In this document: one piece after another, positions 49,947 through 58,104 of the stretch
Position numbering within the stretch: the first letter of the stretch is position 1
How the letters are laid out: every line of letters begins with the position of its first letter
The notes under the pieces: model-generated
The model's input: the letters and a program-made list of their open reading frames with translations, nothing else
Database searches by the model: none
What the model was told of the DNA's origin: nothing
Program-made: the position numbers and the translations under genes
Source of the DNA: Emticicia sp. C21
GTDB lineage: Bacteria > Bacteroidota > Bacteroidia > Cytophagales > Spirosomataceae
Direction of reading: 5' to 3'
Assembly: GCF_003418935.1 (NCBI RefSeq)
Contig: NZ_QVMT01000009.1
Span: 186,001 to 250,000, forward strand
Length of the DNA stretch: 64,000 nt

Positions 49947-50978
49947 ATGTCTGAAATACAAGAGAATATTGATAACGACGAAGAAGACGAACTCTACGAA
50001 CATCAACGAGTTGTAGTAGATAAAGGCCAGGCATTGATGCGTCTGGACAAATATTTGCCTCATTTCTCTAAAAATCTTTCGCGTAATCGTATCCAGAACG
50101 CCATAGAAGCAGAAACCATTAAGGTAAATGGACAGCCGGCTAAGGCCAGCTATAAGGTAAAGCCATTTGATATTATCACGTACTCTTTACCCAAACCACC
50201 TAGAAATACCGAACTTATCCCTGAGAATATTCCCCTTAATATAGTTTTTGAAGACGATGATATTCTAATCATCAATAAACCAGCAGGAATGGTAGTCCAT
50301 CCTGCCTTTGGCAACTGGACAGGTACTTTGGTAAACGGCTTAATTTATTATCTCCAAAACTTGCCAACACACCGAAATGGAGAGATTCGTCCGGGATTAG
50401 TGCATAGAATTGATAAAGATACTTCTGGTTTATTAGTGATTGCCAAGAATGATTATGCTATGACGTTTATGGCTAATCAGTTTTTTGAACACACAATTGA
50501 ACGTACCTACTATGCTTTAATATGGGGAGTGCCTAAAGAAGAAAGTGGAACTATTCACAATTTTATTGGCAGAAGTTTGAAAAATCGCAAGGTTTCAGAT
50601 GTATTTCCAGATGGGTCGCAGGGTAAAGAAGCGATTACTCATTATAAAATACTGAAAGATTTGCGGTACGTATCTTTGATTCAATGTAATTTAGAAACTG
50701 GCAGAACGCACCAGATCAGGGTACATATGAGGCACCTTGGCCACCCATTGTTTAATGATGTTGAATATGGAGGAGATAAAATATTAAGGGGACAGGTCTT
50801 TAATAAATACAAACAATTTGTTGAAAACTGCTTCGAAATTATGCCTCGTCAGGCACTTCACGCCAAGACTTTAGGATTTATTCATCCACGCACAAAAAAA
50901 TGGATGCAATTTGATACTGAGCTTCCGGATGACTTTAAAAGTGTTCTGGCAAAATGGGAAAGTTATGTTACCGAATGA
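49947..50978 (+). CDS. RluA/RluD-type pseudouridine synthase
   Basis: About 343 residues from the ATG at 49947 (MSEIQENID). The acidic N-terminus is followed by an S4 RNA-binding domain (MRLDKYLPHFSKNLSRNRIQNAIEAETIKVNGQPAKASYKV, about 28-70), then the catalytic domain with NKPAGMVVHPA and VHRIDKDTSGLLVIAKN, where Asp is the catalytic residue, and LETGRTHQIRVHMRHLGHPLFNDVEYGG. This fits the RluD class that modifies helix 69 of 23S rRNA. The upstream in-frame start at 49899 would overlap regulatory space shared with the divergent gene. Confidence 0.93.
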   Translation: MSEIQENIDNDEEDELYEHQRVVVDKGQALMRLDKYLPHFSKNLSRNRIQNAIEAETIKVNGQPAKASYKVKPFDIITYSLPKPPRNTELIPENIPLNIVFEDDDILIINKPAGMVVHPAFGNWTGTLVNGLIYYLQNLPTHRNGEIRPGLVHRIDKDTSGLLVIAKNDYAMTFMANQFFEHTIERTYYALIWGVPKEESGTIHNFIGRSLKNRKVSDVFPDGSQGKEAITHYKILKDLRYVSLIQCNLETGRTHQIRVHMRHLGHPLFNDVEYGGDKILRGQVFNKYKQFVENCFEIMPRQALHAKTLGFIHPRTKKWMQFDTELPDDFKSVLAKWESYVTE

Positions 50979-51052
50979 CTTAAATCCATTAGAAATAATG
51001 AATGTATTAATTAAAAGCTTACTCATTTAGAACCTAAACAACCACAATTACA

Positions 51053-51505
51053 ATGAAAATCAAGATCAGAAAAATAAAAAAAGAAGATGTTCCTCAGGTC
51101 TTCAATTTAGTTTACGAATTGGCTGTTTACGAAAAAGCACCCGAACAAGTTACTAATACCGTGGAAATGATGGTCAAAGATGGTTTTGGCAAAAACAAAA
51201 TATTTGGTTGCTTTGTAGGAGAAGTTGACGGAAAAGTTCAGGGAATTTCAATCTATTATTACCGTTATTCAACCTGGAAAGGTAAAAGATTGTATCTGGA
51301 AGATATTGTAGTAACTGAGACCATGCGCGGCAATGGGTTAGGAAAACAATTGTTTGATAAAACCATTGAAGAAGCCAAAAAGACGCATTGCACGGGTATG
51401 ATGTGGCAGGTATTAGACTGGAACGAACCGGCTATTAATTTCTACCGTAAGAATTTCCCAACAAGATTTGATGGAGAATGGATTAACTGCCATCTAGATT
51501 TCTGA
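51053..51505 (+). CDS. GNAT family N-acetyltransferase
   Basis: A 150-residue acetyltransferase of the spermidine/diamine-like branch. KIKIRKIKKEDVPQVFNLVYELAVYEKAPEQV gives the N-terminal strand and helix. YLEDIVVTETMRGNGLGKQLFDK is motif A, with the R-G-N-G-L-G acetyl-CoA pyrophosphate loop. MMWQVLDWNEPAINFYRKNF is motif B, typical of diamine acetyltransferases. It follows the pseudouridine synthase by 74 bases in the same direction. The acceptor is not certain. Confidence 0.9.
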   Translation: MKIKIRKIKKEDVPQVFNLVYELAVYEKAPEQVTNTVEMMVKDGFGKNKIFGCFVGEVDGKVQGISIYYYRYSTWKGKRLYLEDIVVTETMRGNGLGKQLFDKTIEEAKKTHCTGMMWQVLDWNEPAINFYRKNFPTRFDGEWINCHLDF

Positions 51506-51518
51506 GAGAGACTTAAAA

Positions 51519-51755
51519 TCAGTTTTTTTCAAGCTCACGTCTTTGCTTTCTGATTTTTCGCTTGTTACTATCCCCTATTAGTTTTTCACCCACAAAATGC
51601 ACCCGGGTTTTCCATATTTTGCGCGGAGAGAATGTTCTCTCTCCATGCCTATGTTCCATCCATACTTTGCAGGATTTGATCGGACATGGTCGGTAGATGT
51701 AGCAGCTCTGCATCAAAAAGAGCACTAAAAGTATCGCAAGTATCTTTCTCATCAA
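51519..51755 (-). CDS. Small lipoprotein (78 aa)
   Basis: A short lipoprotein: MMRKILAILLVLFLMQSC ends in a lipobox (LMQSC), leaving a 61-residue basic mature part with another Cys pair (RPCPIKSC), EHRHGERTFSPRK and a Lys/Arg-rich tail (NKRKIRKQRRELEKN). No family recognised. The small basic mature region and many Arg/His are typical of hypothetical envelope lipoproteins of Bacteroidota. Convergent with the acetyltransferase gene. Confidence 0.62.
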   Translation of the reverse strand: MMRKILAILLVLFLMQSCYIYRPCPIKSCKVWMEHRHGERTFSPRKIWKTRVHFVGEKLIGDSNKRKIRKQRRELEKN

Positions 51756-51953
51756 GTATCAGAACGAATTTCTGCTCAACTTATTTTCTACTTTTATGCA
51801 TAAATAACGGCTCCCTTGATTTTCGTTCGAAATCAAACCAATAGTTGAGGAATTTCCTCGCATGTATCCACACATTGGGGAAATTATGCCGCAAATCTTT
51901 ATTTTTCGTTAAGGAACATTTTTTTTGTAAGTAGAATCATTAAATCTACAACC

Positions 51954-52202
51954 ATGAAGCAATCTGAAAAAAAAGACAACATCGACCCCGAGACCAAGGA
52001 GCAGGTGAAAGAAGAAAAGAATCTTAATTTAAGAAAAATGTTAATTTGGATTATTGGATTAGGAATCGTTTTTTCAATCATTGCTTACGTCGGAGGTTTT
52101 ATAACAGTCGGTGGACCTGGTAAAGGTGGACGTTTTGGCACGGTTACTCCAGAAGATTCAGCAGCGATCGTAAAAGGCGATACTTTAAAAGCCGAGCCTT
52201 AA
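51954..52202 (+). CDS. Small single-pass membrane protein (82 aa)
   Basis: No family recognised. A charged cytoplasmic N-terminus (about 1-28, rich in Glu and Lys), one helix (MLIWIIGLGIVFSIIAYVGGF, about 28-49) and a Gly-rich outside segment (TVGGPGKGGRFGTVTPED). It directly precedes, by 46 bases, the LEA-like gene in the same direction and lies at the start of the stress-protein cluster, so co-expression is likely. The gene call is supported by strong Lys/Glu coding bias and the membrane segment. Confidence 0.65.
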   Translation: MKQSEKKDNIDPETKEQVKEEKNLNLRKMLIWIIGLGIVFSIIAYVGGFITVGGPGKGGRFGTVTPEDSAAIVKGDTLKAEP

Positions 52203-52248
52203 TGCTCAATAATTATCTCACAACACATTTTAAAACACACAACAAATC

Positions 52249-52542
52249 ATGAAAACTGAAAGAGAAGAACTGCTAGATGAAGCAAAATCAAAAAAAGAAG
52301 TATGGCAAGATAAAGCAGAAAAAACTTACGATAATGCCAAAGATAAAGCCGAAGATTTAAAAGATAAGGCAAAAGATAAATGGGAAGAAACTAAAGATGA
52401 TGCCTCAGATGCTTGGAATAAAACAAAAGATAAGGCATCAGACACCTGGGAAAAAACAAAAGATAAAGCCGACGAGCTTGGAGATAAAATCAGCGATAAA
52501 GCTAACGAAGCGAAAGATAAAGTTAAAAATTGGACAAAGTAA
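52249..52542 (+). CDS. LEA-like / YtxH-like amphipathic repeat protein
   Basis: A 97-residue, highly charged protein almost lacking hydrophobic core. From residue 25 it is built of 11-residue-like repeats: KDKAEDLKDKA, KDKWEETKDDA, SDAWNKTKDKA, SDTWEKTKDKA, and so on, matching group 3 LEA motifs that fold into amphipathic helices on drying or membrane contact. No signal peptide; cytoplasmic. Protects proteins or membranes in desiccation or osmotic stress in the known family. Upstream sequence has AAACACACAACAAATC, the same CACACAAC word found ten times in the 52.6-53.1 kb gap. Ends at the terminator 52580-52617. Confidence 0.8.
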   Translation: MKTEREELLDEAKSKKEVWQDKAEKTYDNAKDKAEDLKDKAKDKWEETKDDASDAWNKTKDKASDTWEKTKDKADELGDKISDKANEAKDKVKNWTK

Positions 52543-52579
52543 GATATTAATCGTGGATTCTATAGTGGTTGTGAAAGTC

Positions 52580-52617
52580 AAACAGGGGTATAGTCGATTA
52601 TTATACCCCTTGTTTTA
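52580..52617 (+). terminator. Rho-independent terminator after the LEA-like gene
   Basis: GGGGTATA and TATACCCC form an 8-bp stem with flanking AACA/TGTT pairing and a bulge, followed by TTTT on the plus strand. Confidence 0.75.
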
Positions 52618-52639
52618 AAACCAATCGAACAGAATCCTA

Positions 52640-53100
52640 TTATATAAAGTCATTTTACTGATCAGGTAAAAAAGATCGCAACTCAAATACACACAACTAA
52701 AAATACTTATAATTCAGTATAGGTTACGAATTATAATAGTTGCTTAAATTCACACAGCTTGCAACTTTGTAAGCACACAACTTAATTAAAATTTACAAAT
52801 TCACATTTACACACATCGAGCTTAACAGCTATTAAATTCACCAACTTTACAAAATAAGAACAGATTGAATCCGATTGAGTAAGTACACACAACAAAAAAT
52901 AAAAAAAAATTCACATAATTTAAGATTTGAGGATTGAATCCAATAACTTAAATGCACACAACAATTTTAAAATTCACACAATTAGGATATTAGAATAGAC
53001 GAATTTACTTTAATGGTAACTAACGCTCTAATCAATTCACACGACTTTAGTTTTAGTTAAGCTATTAAATTTTGCACAACTTACTTTATTAAATCCAATA
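52640..53100. repeat. Non-coding region with degenerate CACACAAC repeats
   Basis: About 460 bases with no ORF of note, very poor in G on the plus strand. Variants of CACACAAC or TTCACACAA occur about ten times (near 52689, 52750, 52774, 52811, 52886, 52911, 52954, 52972, 53036, 53074), separated by 20-60 bases of AT-rich spacer, some with GATTGAATCC/CCAATAA words. The unit is not a clean tandem repeat. A copy also sits just upstream of the LEA-like gene. Function unknown. Confidence 0.65.
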
Positions 53101-53125
53101 AGCCCTTAGCTACAAAATCCAACTG

Positions 53126-53160
53126 AAAAGGGGACATCCGAAAATGCCCCCTTTCTTTAT
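53126..53160. terminator. Terminator hairpin at the end of the CACACAAC region
   Basis: AAAGGGGACAT pairs with ATGCCCCCTTT (one mismatch) around CCGAAA. Plus-strand TTTCTTTATT and minus-strand TTTTCAG follow, so it may end both a plus transcript from the repeat region and the convergent 53187 gene. Confidence 0.72.
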
Positions 53161-53186
53161 TCCCAAAATAATAGTCAATCTTCTGA

Positions 53187-54218
53187 TTAAGCTGCCCATT
53201 GCTTTTTGTTGTGATAAGCTTTGGTCAGCAATTGAGGCTTAATAATCTGATTAAATCTTTCGTGTGCAAAGCCATTTTGCAGATACACAGGCAATTCATT
53301 TAATAGATTCTTGTAAGCTTCTATGCCCAATGCTTTCACAAGATATATCTCATGCACAAGATTAATATAATACACTATGCCAATCAAAGATTCATGAAAG
53401 GCATCGAATGCAATATTGGCATTGAGATAACGCTCAATCTCCCTATTGCTTTCTGAATACTTCAACCGACCTAATAAATCAAAAACAGTAGTTACCGGTA
53501 ATTGAGAAGTAATCTGTTCCCAATCCTGCTTCGAAAACTTCAATATAGGGTCGCCAGTCTTTTTATTCTTCAGCGCAGTATCTTCATTACTCTGTATCAC
53601 CTCTCTAAGCTTTTTTGCCTTAAGTGTGCGGGTAGTTTTTAAAAATTGTGCCACATGCGATACCACATCCTCTTCATCTTTCAGGTAATCAACACTTGGC
53701 TGAATATCCGTTTTAGGTAAACGATGGATTTTGAAATCATTATAATTACCAGAGCTATAATAACCCAGCGAAGCTGGATAAAATCCTTTTTCTATCCAAT
53801 TTGCCATACGCTTCGCTAAAACACTCTCATCGGCCGTATAGATGCCCTGTGTGCCCATTAGTGCTCTGGTTGAATAGAATATACTAAAATAAGCCTGTGG
53901 GAATGTCCAATGCAATGAATGATTTATAAATTGACTTTCGGGTGCTTTAGCCACACCTCTTAACGAAAACTCCGTATTCCATGCGTTTAATAGCATGGCT
54001 TTTATATAATTAACCCTATTATCGTTCATAAAGGGCCTGAATTTTTTCCATGATAACAGCGAAGTAACCTGATTCATTTCTATTTCTTTTTCGATATGTC
54101 GATAAATAGCCTCGAAATGATTAAAGAATACTTGGGCAGGGATAGACGATGAGTCCATCATGGTTAATTTCCCTCCCTGGTAGGTTTTAATTACTGAATT
54201 TCTTTCAACATTTTCCAT
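53187..54218 (-). CDS. Hypothetical cytoplasmic protein (343 aa), helical
   Basis: No family recognised. The coding frame is open beyond, but the first sensible start is the ATG at 54218 (MENVERNSVIKT). The protein is mostly helical and mixed, with no signal or membrane segments. FPQAYFSIFYSTRALMGTQG and WIEKGFYPASLGYYSSGNYNDFKI near residues 115-175 look faintly like HEPN-type helices, and an Arg-rich/Lys-rich stretch follows (KTTRTLKAKKLREVIQ). It is on the opposite strand to the flanking stress genes. The leader carries a hairpin (54261-54292). Composition and codon use look native. Confidence 0.68.
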   Translation of the reverse strand: MENVERNSVIKTYQGGKLTMMDSSSIPAQVFFNHFEAIYRHIEKEIEMNQVTSLLSWKKFRPFMNDNRVNYIKAMLLNAWNTEFSLRGVAKAPESQFINHSLHWTFPQAYFSIFYSTRALMGTQGIYTADESVLAKRMANWIEKGFYPASLGYYSSGNYNDFKIHRLPKTDIQPSVDYLKDEEDVVSHVAQFLKTTRTLKAKKLREVIQSNEDTALKNKKTGDPILKFSKQDWEQITSQLPVTTVFDLLGRLKYSESNREIERYLNANIAFDAFHESLIGIVYYINLVHEIYLVKALGIEAYKNLLNELPVYLQNGFAHERFNQIIKPQLLTKAYHNKKQWAA

Positions 54219-54624
54219 AGTAAAAAACAGCGAGATTATATGTATAAAATTTGTGGGTAGTAAGGGTGTTTCACTTGCAGAAATCACCCTTATATTATAA
54301 CGAAAAATCTGCATAAAAAATTCTATTCTCACAAAAAAAATACAAGAAAAACACACTCATAATTAACTGAAAATCAACGATTTGTGAAAAATAAAAAGCT
54401 ACTCAATCTTAACATCATTATACGTTATAAAAACGAAGTATTCTGGCTGATTTTAGTGAGGATTTTTTACCTCAGAAGATTGTAAATTTAGATTTTCTGA
54501 AAAACATTTCTGTTGTTAATTAATGTGTTTTTCAGATATAATTTTGATGGAACAGATTTTTTGTCAATACCTGTAAGTCATAAGTACTTCTCTTATTTTT
54601 TATTCAATTAAAATTCAGGGAGCC
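54219..54624. other. 406-base gap holding two inverted repeats and a promoter
   Basis: Near the minus-strand gene, TAAGGGTG (54261-54268) and CACCCTTA (54285-54292) form an 8-bp leader hairpin. Near the plus-strand gene there is the operator-like repeat at 54496-54536. No ORF worth calling. Confidence 0.6.
54496..54546 (+). promoter_or_regulatory. Operator-like inverted repeat and -7 element upstream of the DUF892 gene
   Basis: TCTGAAAAACA (54496-54506) pairs with TGTgTTTTTCAGA (ending 54536), one bulge. The TAATTTTG -7 element follows at 54539-54546. The repeat would cover the -33 region, so it may bind a regulator of the ferritin-like stress gene. Confidence 0.55.
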
Positions 54625-55164
54625 ATGAAAAATCCTAATCAAAATTTGAGTTCAAAATTCTCAGAACATGATGGTGAAAAACTAAGAACATTATTTGTTG
54701 ATGGTTTAAAAGACTTGTATTGGGCCGAGAATCATCTGGTAAAAGCTTTACCCAGAATGTCGAAAGCAGCAACCTCAGAAGATCTGAAAATGGCGTTTAA
54801 CACCCATCTAGCCGAGACTGAAAAACATGTCAATCGTCTGGAAAGAGTTTTTGAGATTGTTGGAGAGAAAATTCAGTCAAAGAAGTGCCCTGCTATGGAA
54901 GGGTTATTACAGGAGGGAGATGAAATTGTTGAAGCAACCGATACCAGAAGTTTTGTGAGGGACTGCGGGTTAATTATGGCTGCACAAAAGGTAGAACACT
55001 ATGAAATAGCATCTTATGGTACTCTACGAAACATTGCACGTATTCTAGGGCATTTTGAGGTAGCAGAAATTCTTCAAACTACTTTAGATGAAGAGGGTGA
55101 GGCAGATCATAAACTGACAGAGCTGGCAGAAGCTCACATTAATGAAGAAGCGGCTTTAGAATAG
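54625..55164 (+). CDS. DUF892 (YciE/YciF-type) ferritin-like stress protein
   Basis: A 179-residue four-helix-bundle protein of the YciE/YciF family. KLRTLFVDGLKDLYWAENHLVKALPRMSKAA begins helix 1 with the diiron Glu, FNTHLAETEKHVNRLERVFE has the His/Glu pair of helix 2, AAQKVEHYEIASYGTLRNIA is helix 3, and LDEEGEADHKLTELAE is helix 4. These carry the expected E/ExxH-type ligands, so a dinuclear iron or manganese site is likely. Such proteins are induced by osmotic or stationary-phase stress. Strong terminator at 55192-55232. Operator-like repeat upstream. Confidence 0.93.
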   Translation: MKNPNQNLSSKFSEHDGEKLRTLFVDGLKDLYWAENHLVKALPRMSKAATSEDLKMAFNTHLAETEKHVNRLERVFEIVGEKIQSKKCPAMEGLLQEGDEIVEATDTRSFVRDCGLIMAAQKVEHYEIASYGTLRNIARILGHFEVAEILQTTLDEEGEADHKLTELAEAHINEEAALE

Positions 55165-55191
55165 GTTAATTATAGTAGTTAAGCCTTGATA

Positions 55192-55232
55192 CACAAAAAA
55201 GCCTTATGATTTACTCATAAGGCTTTTTTGTG
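55192..55232. terminator. Bidirectional rho-independent terminator
   Basis: CACAAAAAAGCCTTATGA pairs perfectly with its complement around a 5-base loop. T-runs lie on both strands, between convergent DUF892 and SDR genes. Confidence 0.93.
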
Positions 55233-55254
55233 CGTTTTAGCTATATGTTTCCAT

Positions 55255-56100
55255 TTACCCGTTCACTGGCTCTCCCCCATTTATATGTATTACCTGACCA
55301 CTGATATAACTGGCATCTTCTGAAGCCAGAAAAACGTAGGCAGGTGCTACTTCTGCAGGCTGACCAGGTCGTTTCATAGGAGTATCTTTTCCGAATTTCT
55401 TCTGATGTTCCTTGGTAAAGGTTGAAACAATAAGAGGCGTCCAGATAGGCCCTGGAGCGACAGCATTTACCCGAATACCCTTATCCGCTACCATCCCTGA
55501 TAAAGTGCGCGTAAAAGCCACAATTGCGCCTTTGGTGGATGCATAATCTAAAAGTAAAGGATTACCACGATACGCAACCACTGAGGCTGTATTAATAATT
55601 GAACTCCCTTTTTTGAGGTGTGGCAATGCGGCCTTCACCAGATAAAAATTTGAAAAGATATTGGTTTCAAAGGTCTGCTTCATCTGGTCAGCAGTTATAT
55701 CTTTTATCGTTTCCTGCGGAAACTGAACTGCAGCATTATTTATCAGGGTATCAATCTTCCCAAACTCTTTCAATACCTGTTTTATAATTTCCTCGCAATT
55801 TACTTCGCTTACAATGTCTGATTCAATCAACAGAGCCTTTTTCCCTTTTTCTTCTACCAGTCTTTTTGTTTCTTCGGCATCTTCTGTATTCTTTTTATAA
55901 ACAATAGCCACATTGGCGCCCTCTCTGGCAAAAGCAATGCTTACCGCGCGACCAATGCCACTATCTCCACCAGTAATGAGTGCTACTTTATTAGTCAACC
56001 TTTGCGCTTGTCTGTCATAAGGCCTTTCAAATACAGGCTTGTCTTTCATGCTCTTCTCTTTCGAAGCAGCATTATTAATTTCTTTTTCGTGTTGTTTCAT
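55255..56100 (-). CDS. SDR family oxidoreductase (YdaD/YghA general-stress type)
   Basis: A 281-residue short-chain dehydrogenase. After a charged leader ending in DKPVFERPYDRQAQRL comes the cofactor motif VALITGGDSGIGRAVSIAFAREG (TGxxxGxG), then NNAAVQFPQETI, Ser in NTASVVAYRG and the catalytic Tyr-Lys in LDYASTKGAI, followed by the C-terminal NAVAPGPIWTPL and GQVIHINGGEPVNG. This leader plus SDR arrangement is typical of general-stress oxidoreductases such as B. subtilis YdaD. It lies in the stress cluster. Substrate not known. Confidence 0.92.
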   Translation of the reverse strand: MKQHEKEINNAASKEKSMKDKPVFERPYDRQAQRLTNKVALITGGDSGIGRAVSIAFAREGANVAIVYKKNTEDAEETKRLVEEKGKKALLIESDIVSEVNCEEIIKQVLKEFGKIDTLINNAAVQFPQETIKDITADQMKQTFETNIFSNFYLVKAALPHLKKGSSIINTASVVAYRGNPLLLDYASTKGAIVAFTRTLSGMVADKGIRVNAVAPGPIWTPLIVSTFTKEHQKKFGKDTPMKRPGQPAEVAPAYVFLASEDASYISGQVIHINGGEPVNG

Positions 56101-56169
56101 AGCTCAAATTTTAAACGATAGTATTAATTTTTACGTTTGTAAAAACTTGCTAAAAAACTATACCCGCCA

Positions 56170-57372
56170 TTATCTTTCGAATTTAAAAATTTCCTCACCC
56201 TTATTCTTCTTCCCGATTAAACTATCTCTGATTATCTCAGCAGCTAACAAGCTGAATACAATACCATTACCACCAAAGCCTAAAGCGAAATAGGTATTGG
56301 GGTGTTCTGCTACTTTACCAATATAAGGCAGGCCATCTTTGGTCTCAGCAAATGTACCTCCCCAACAAAAATCAGTTCGAAAGTCTAAATCCGGAAACTT
56401 CTTCTCAAACGCTTTTTTAAGTTGAACTCCCTTTATTTCTGTTATTTTATCTCTCTTGTTTGGATTATAGAATGTAACATCCTTGCCTCCAACTAATATA
56501 CGATTATCGTCAGTTGTGCGCATATATAAATATGGTCTGGCAGTTTCCCATATCAAACAGTTCTCATACCATAATTTCTTAGCTTCAAATGGCTCACTGA
56601 CAATAGCAAACGAAGAATTAAAATCAACAATCTTTTTAGAGAGGTATCCTTGAGACTCATACCCACTGGCGATAATAAGTTTTTTGGCTTTTACTGTCTG
56701 CCCAAAATTAGTTTTCAGTTCAACGCCTCTTTTATGCTGATTCATCTCCACTACTTCAGTTTTGTCAAATATTTTTAAACCCTTTTCCATCGACGCATTC
56801 ATTAATTCATGCGTAAAAATATAAGCGTCTAATTGGGCGCCATCCTTTGATAATAATCCCGCAGGAGCTGAAAAAGGAAATAGTTTATTTATGTCCTGGC
56901 TTGATAATATGTCTAGATCAATGCCAATGTTTTTTCTAAGCTGGTATTCAGACTTAATTTCTTTAGCATCTTTCTGTGTAGAAGCGAAATAAAAGCTTTT
57001 CTTCAACGAAAAGCCCACTTCTTTTTTTAAAGATTTAGTAATATTTTGAATTTTTTCAATAGCCTCAATGCACATAAGGTAGCTTTTATTTGCATTTTCG
57101 GTGCCTACGTATCTGGAAAGTTCTCCAAGTGGTGTATCGATTTCATATTGAAGCAGAGCAGTACTGGCACAGGTGCTACCCATGCCTATTTTGCGTTTAT
57201 CTAATAAAATAGCAGGAATCCCTTCTTTGGTCAAATGATAGGCGATCAGCGCACCAGTGATACCTCCTCCCATTATGGCAATATCTGTAGAATAAGATTG
57301 TTTGATTGAAGGATATGAACGGACAATACCGTTTTTCATCAACCAAAATGGTGACTCAGTTCTTAAATCCAT
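56170..57372 (-). CDS. FAD-dependent oxidoreductase (DAO family)
   Basis: A 400-residue D-amino-acid-oxidase-like flavoprotein. N-terminal WLMKNGIVRSYPSIKQ precedes the dinucleotide motif DIAIMGGGITGALIAYHLTKEGIPAILLDKR (about 31-61), then GMGSTCASTALLQYE. The C-terminal FAD segment is LPYIGKVAEHPNTYFALGFGGNGIVFSLLAAEII. It resembles gamma-glutamylputrescine oxidase or sarcosine oxidase-type enzymes, but lacks the CxxxxH or Rieske additions of other groups. Same direction as the SDR gene downstream (69-base gap), forming part of the stress cluster. Substrate unknown. Confidence 0.87.
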   Translation of the reverse strand: MDLRTESPFWLMKNGIVRSYPSIKQSYSTDIAIMGGGITGALIAYHLTKEGIPAILLDKRKIGMGSTCASTALLQYEIDTPLGELSRYVGTENANKSYLMCIEAIEKIQNITKSLKKEVGFSLKKSFYFASTQKDAKEIKSEYQLRKNIGIDLDILSSQDINKLFPFSAPAGLLSKDGAQLDAYIFTHELMNASMEKGLKIFDKTEVVEMNQHKRGVELKTNFGQTVKAKKLIIASGYESQGYLSKKIVDFNSSFAIVSEPFEAKKLWYENCLIWETARPYLYMRTTDDNRILVGGKDVTFYNPNKRDKITEIKGVQLKKAFEKKFPDLDFRTDFCWGGTFAETKDGLPYIGKVAEHPNTYFALGFGGNGIVFSLLAAEIIRDSLIGKKNKGEEIFKFER

Positions 57373-57410
57373 GTAGTTGTGACAAAAATAATAATCGCAG
57401 TTATACTTTT

Positions 57411-57872
57411 CTAATATACAAGAGCTAAATCAAATGCCTCCTGAGTTGATTCAACAGATTTACGGAGACTGGATATATGCTTCCCTAAGATGCTTTTTAA
57501 TTCTGGAAATGACAATAACTGACTTAATGCAGAAGTATAGGCTTTTTCAGCGAATTTATCTCCTAGCTGACACGACAAAGCTACCGTGCGAGGGTTAGTT
57601 GATGAAGCAGCCATTGTAAAATAAAATTGAGATTGATGAATTTTCTCACTCTCGATTCTGGTTGGTCTCATTTTTTCAAGACTTGACCTTTCAATTGAGC
57701 GATTTATATATTCTGTTAAATCAATTGTTTCGTCAATTTTTATCTGGAAATACTTTTTTGAATTTCCGTTCTTGATCATATCGACAGCTTTCTGATAGCC
57801 TTTCACTCTCACGGCGTTTATTTCGCACAGCTGTTTAAGGCTTCTCATCGCATCTTCGTTTAACTTGTCCAT
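57411..57872 (-). CDS. DUF2383/PA2169-like four-helix bundle protein
   Basis: About 153 residues from the ATG at 57872 (MDKLNEDAMRSLKQL). It has the pattern of ferritin-like PA2169/DUF2383 proteins: LKQLCEINAVRVKGYQKAVDMI, NSKKYFQIKIDETIDLTEYIN, and a final LSFPELKSILGKHISSLRKSVESTQEAFDLA, all amphipathic helices. Metal ligands are not as clear as in DUF892. Members are stress-induced and of unknown activity. It precedes the FAD oxidoreductase (39-base gap), so they may be co-transcribed. The longer frame to 57938 begins with a hydrophobic non-family stretch and is not used. Confidence 0.78.
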   Translation of the reverse strand: MDKLNEDAMRSLKQLCEINAVRVKGYQKAVDMIKNGNSKKYFQIKIDETIDLTEYINRSIERSSLEKMRPTRIESEKIHQSQFYFTMAASSTNPRTVALSCQLGDKFAEKAYTSALSQLLSFPELKSILGKHISSLRKSVESTQEAFDLALVY

Positions 57873-58104
57873 GGGTGCCAAAGGTTTAATTCGGGGATAA
57901 TTATTGGAGATTTTACATACAGTTATGTAAAAAATCATTCCAGAGCATGATTTAGCGCATATTTATGATTCATGAGTATTATATTACTCAAAATCATGTC
58001 CCTTATCTTACCCATCAATTTTTGTCATATTAAGTTTTCATTAAATATATTGGTGTGGTATAGATTTTTTGGATTTTGAACCATCTACACAAAACGTCAG
58101 AATA

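Noticed and set aside
52640-53100. CRISPR-like array
   Set aside because: Repeat units are short and degenerate, with unequal spacing and no constant repeat length; no cas genes are in the window.
57873-57938. N-terminal extension of the DUF2383-like protein
   Set aside because: The added residues are a hydrophobic, non-family stretch; the ATG at 57872 matches the expected start.
58069-58104. TTG start for the PNPOx-like gene
   Set aside because: Non-standard start with no family similarity; the ATG at 58105 suffices.
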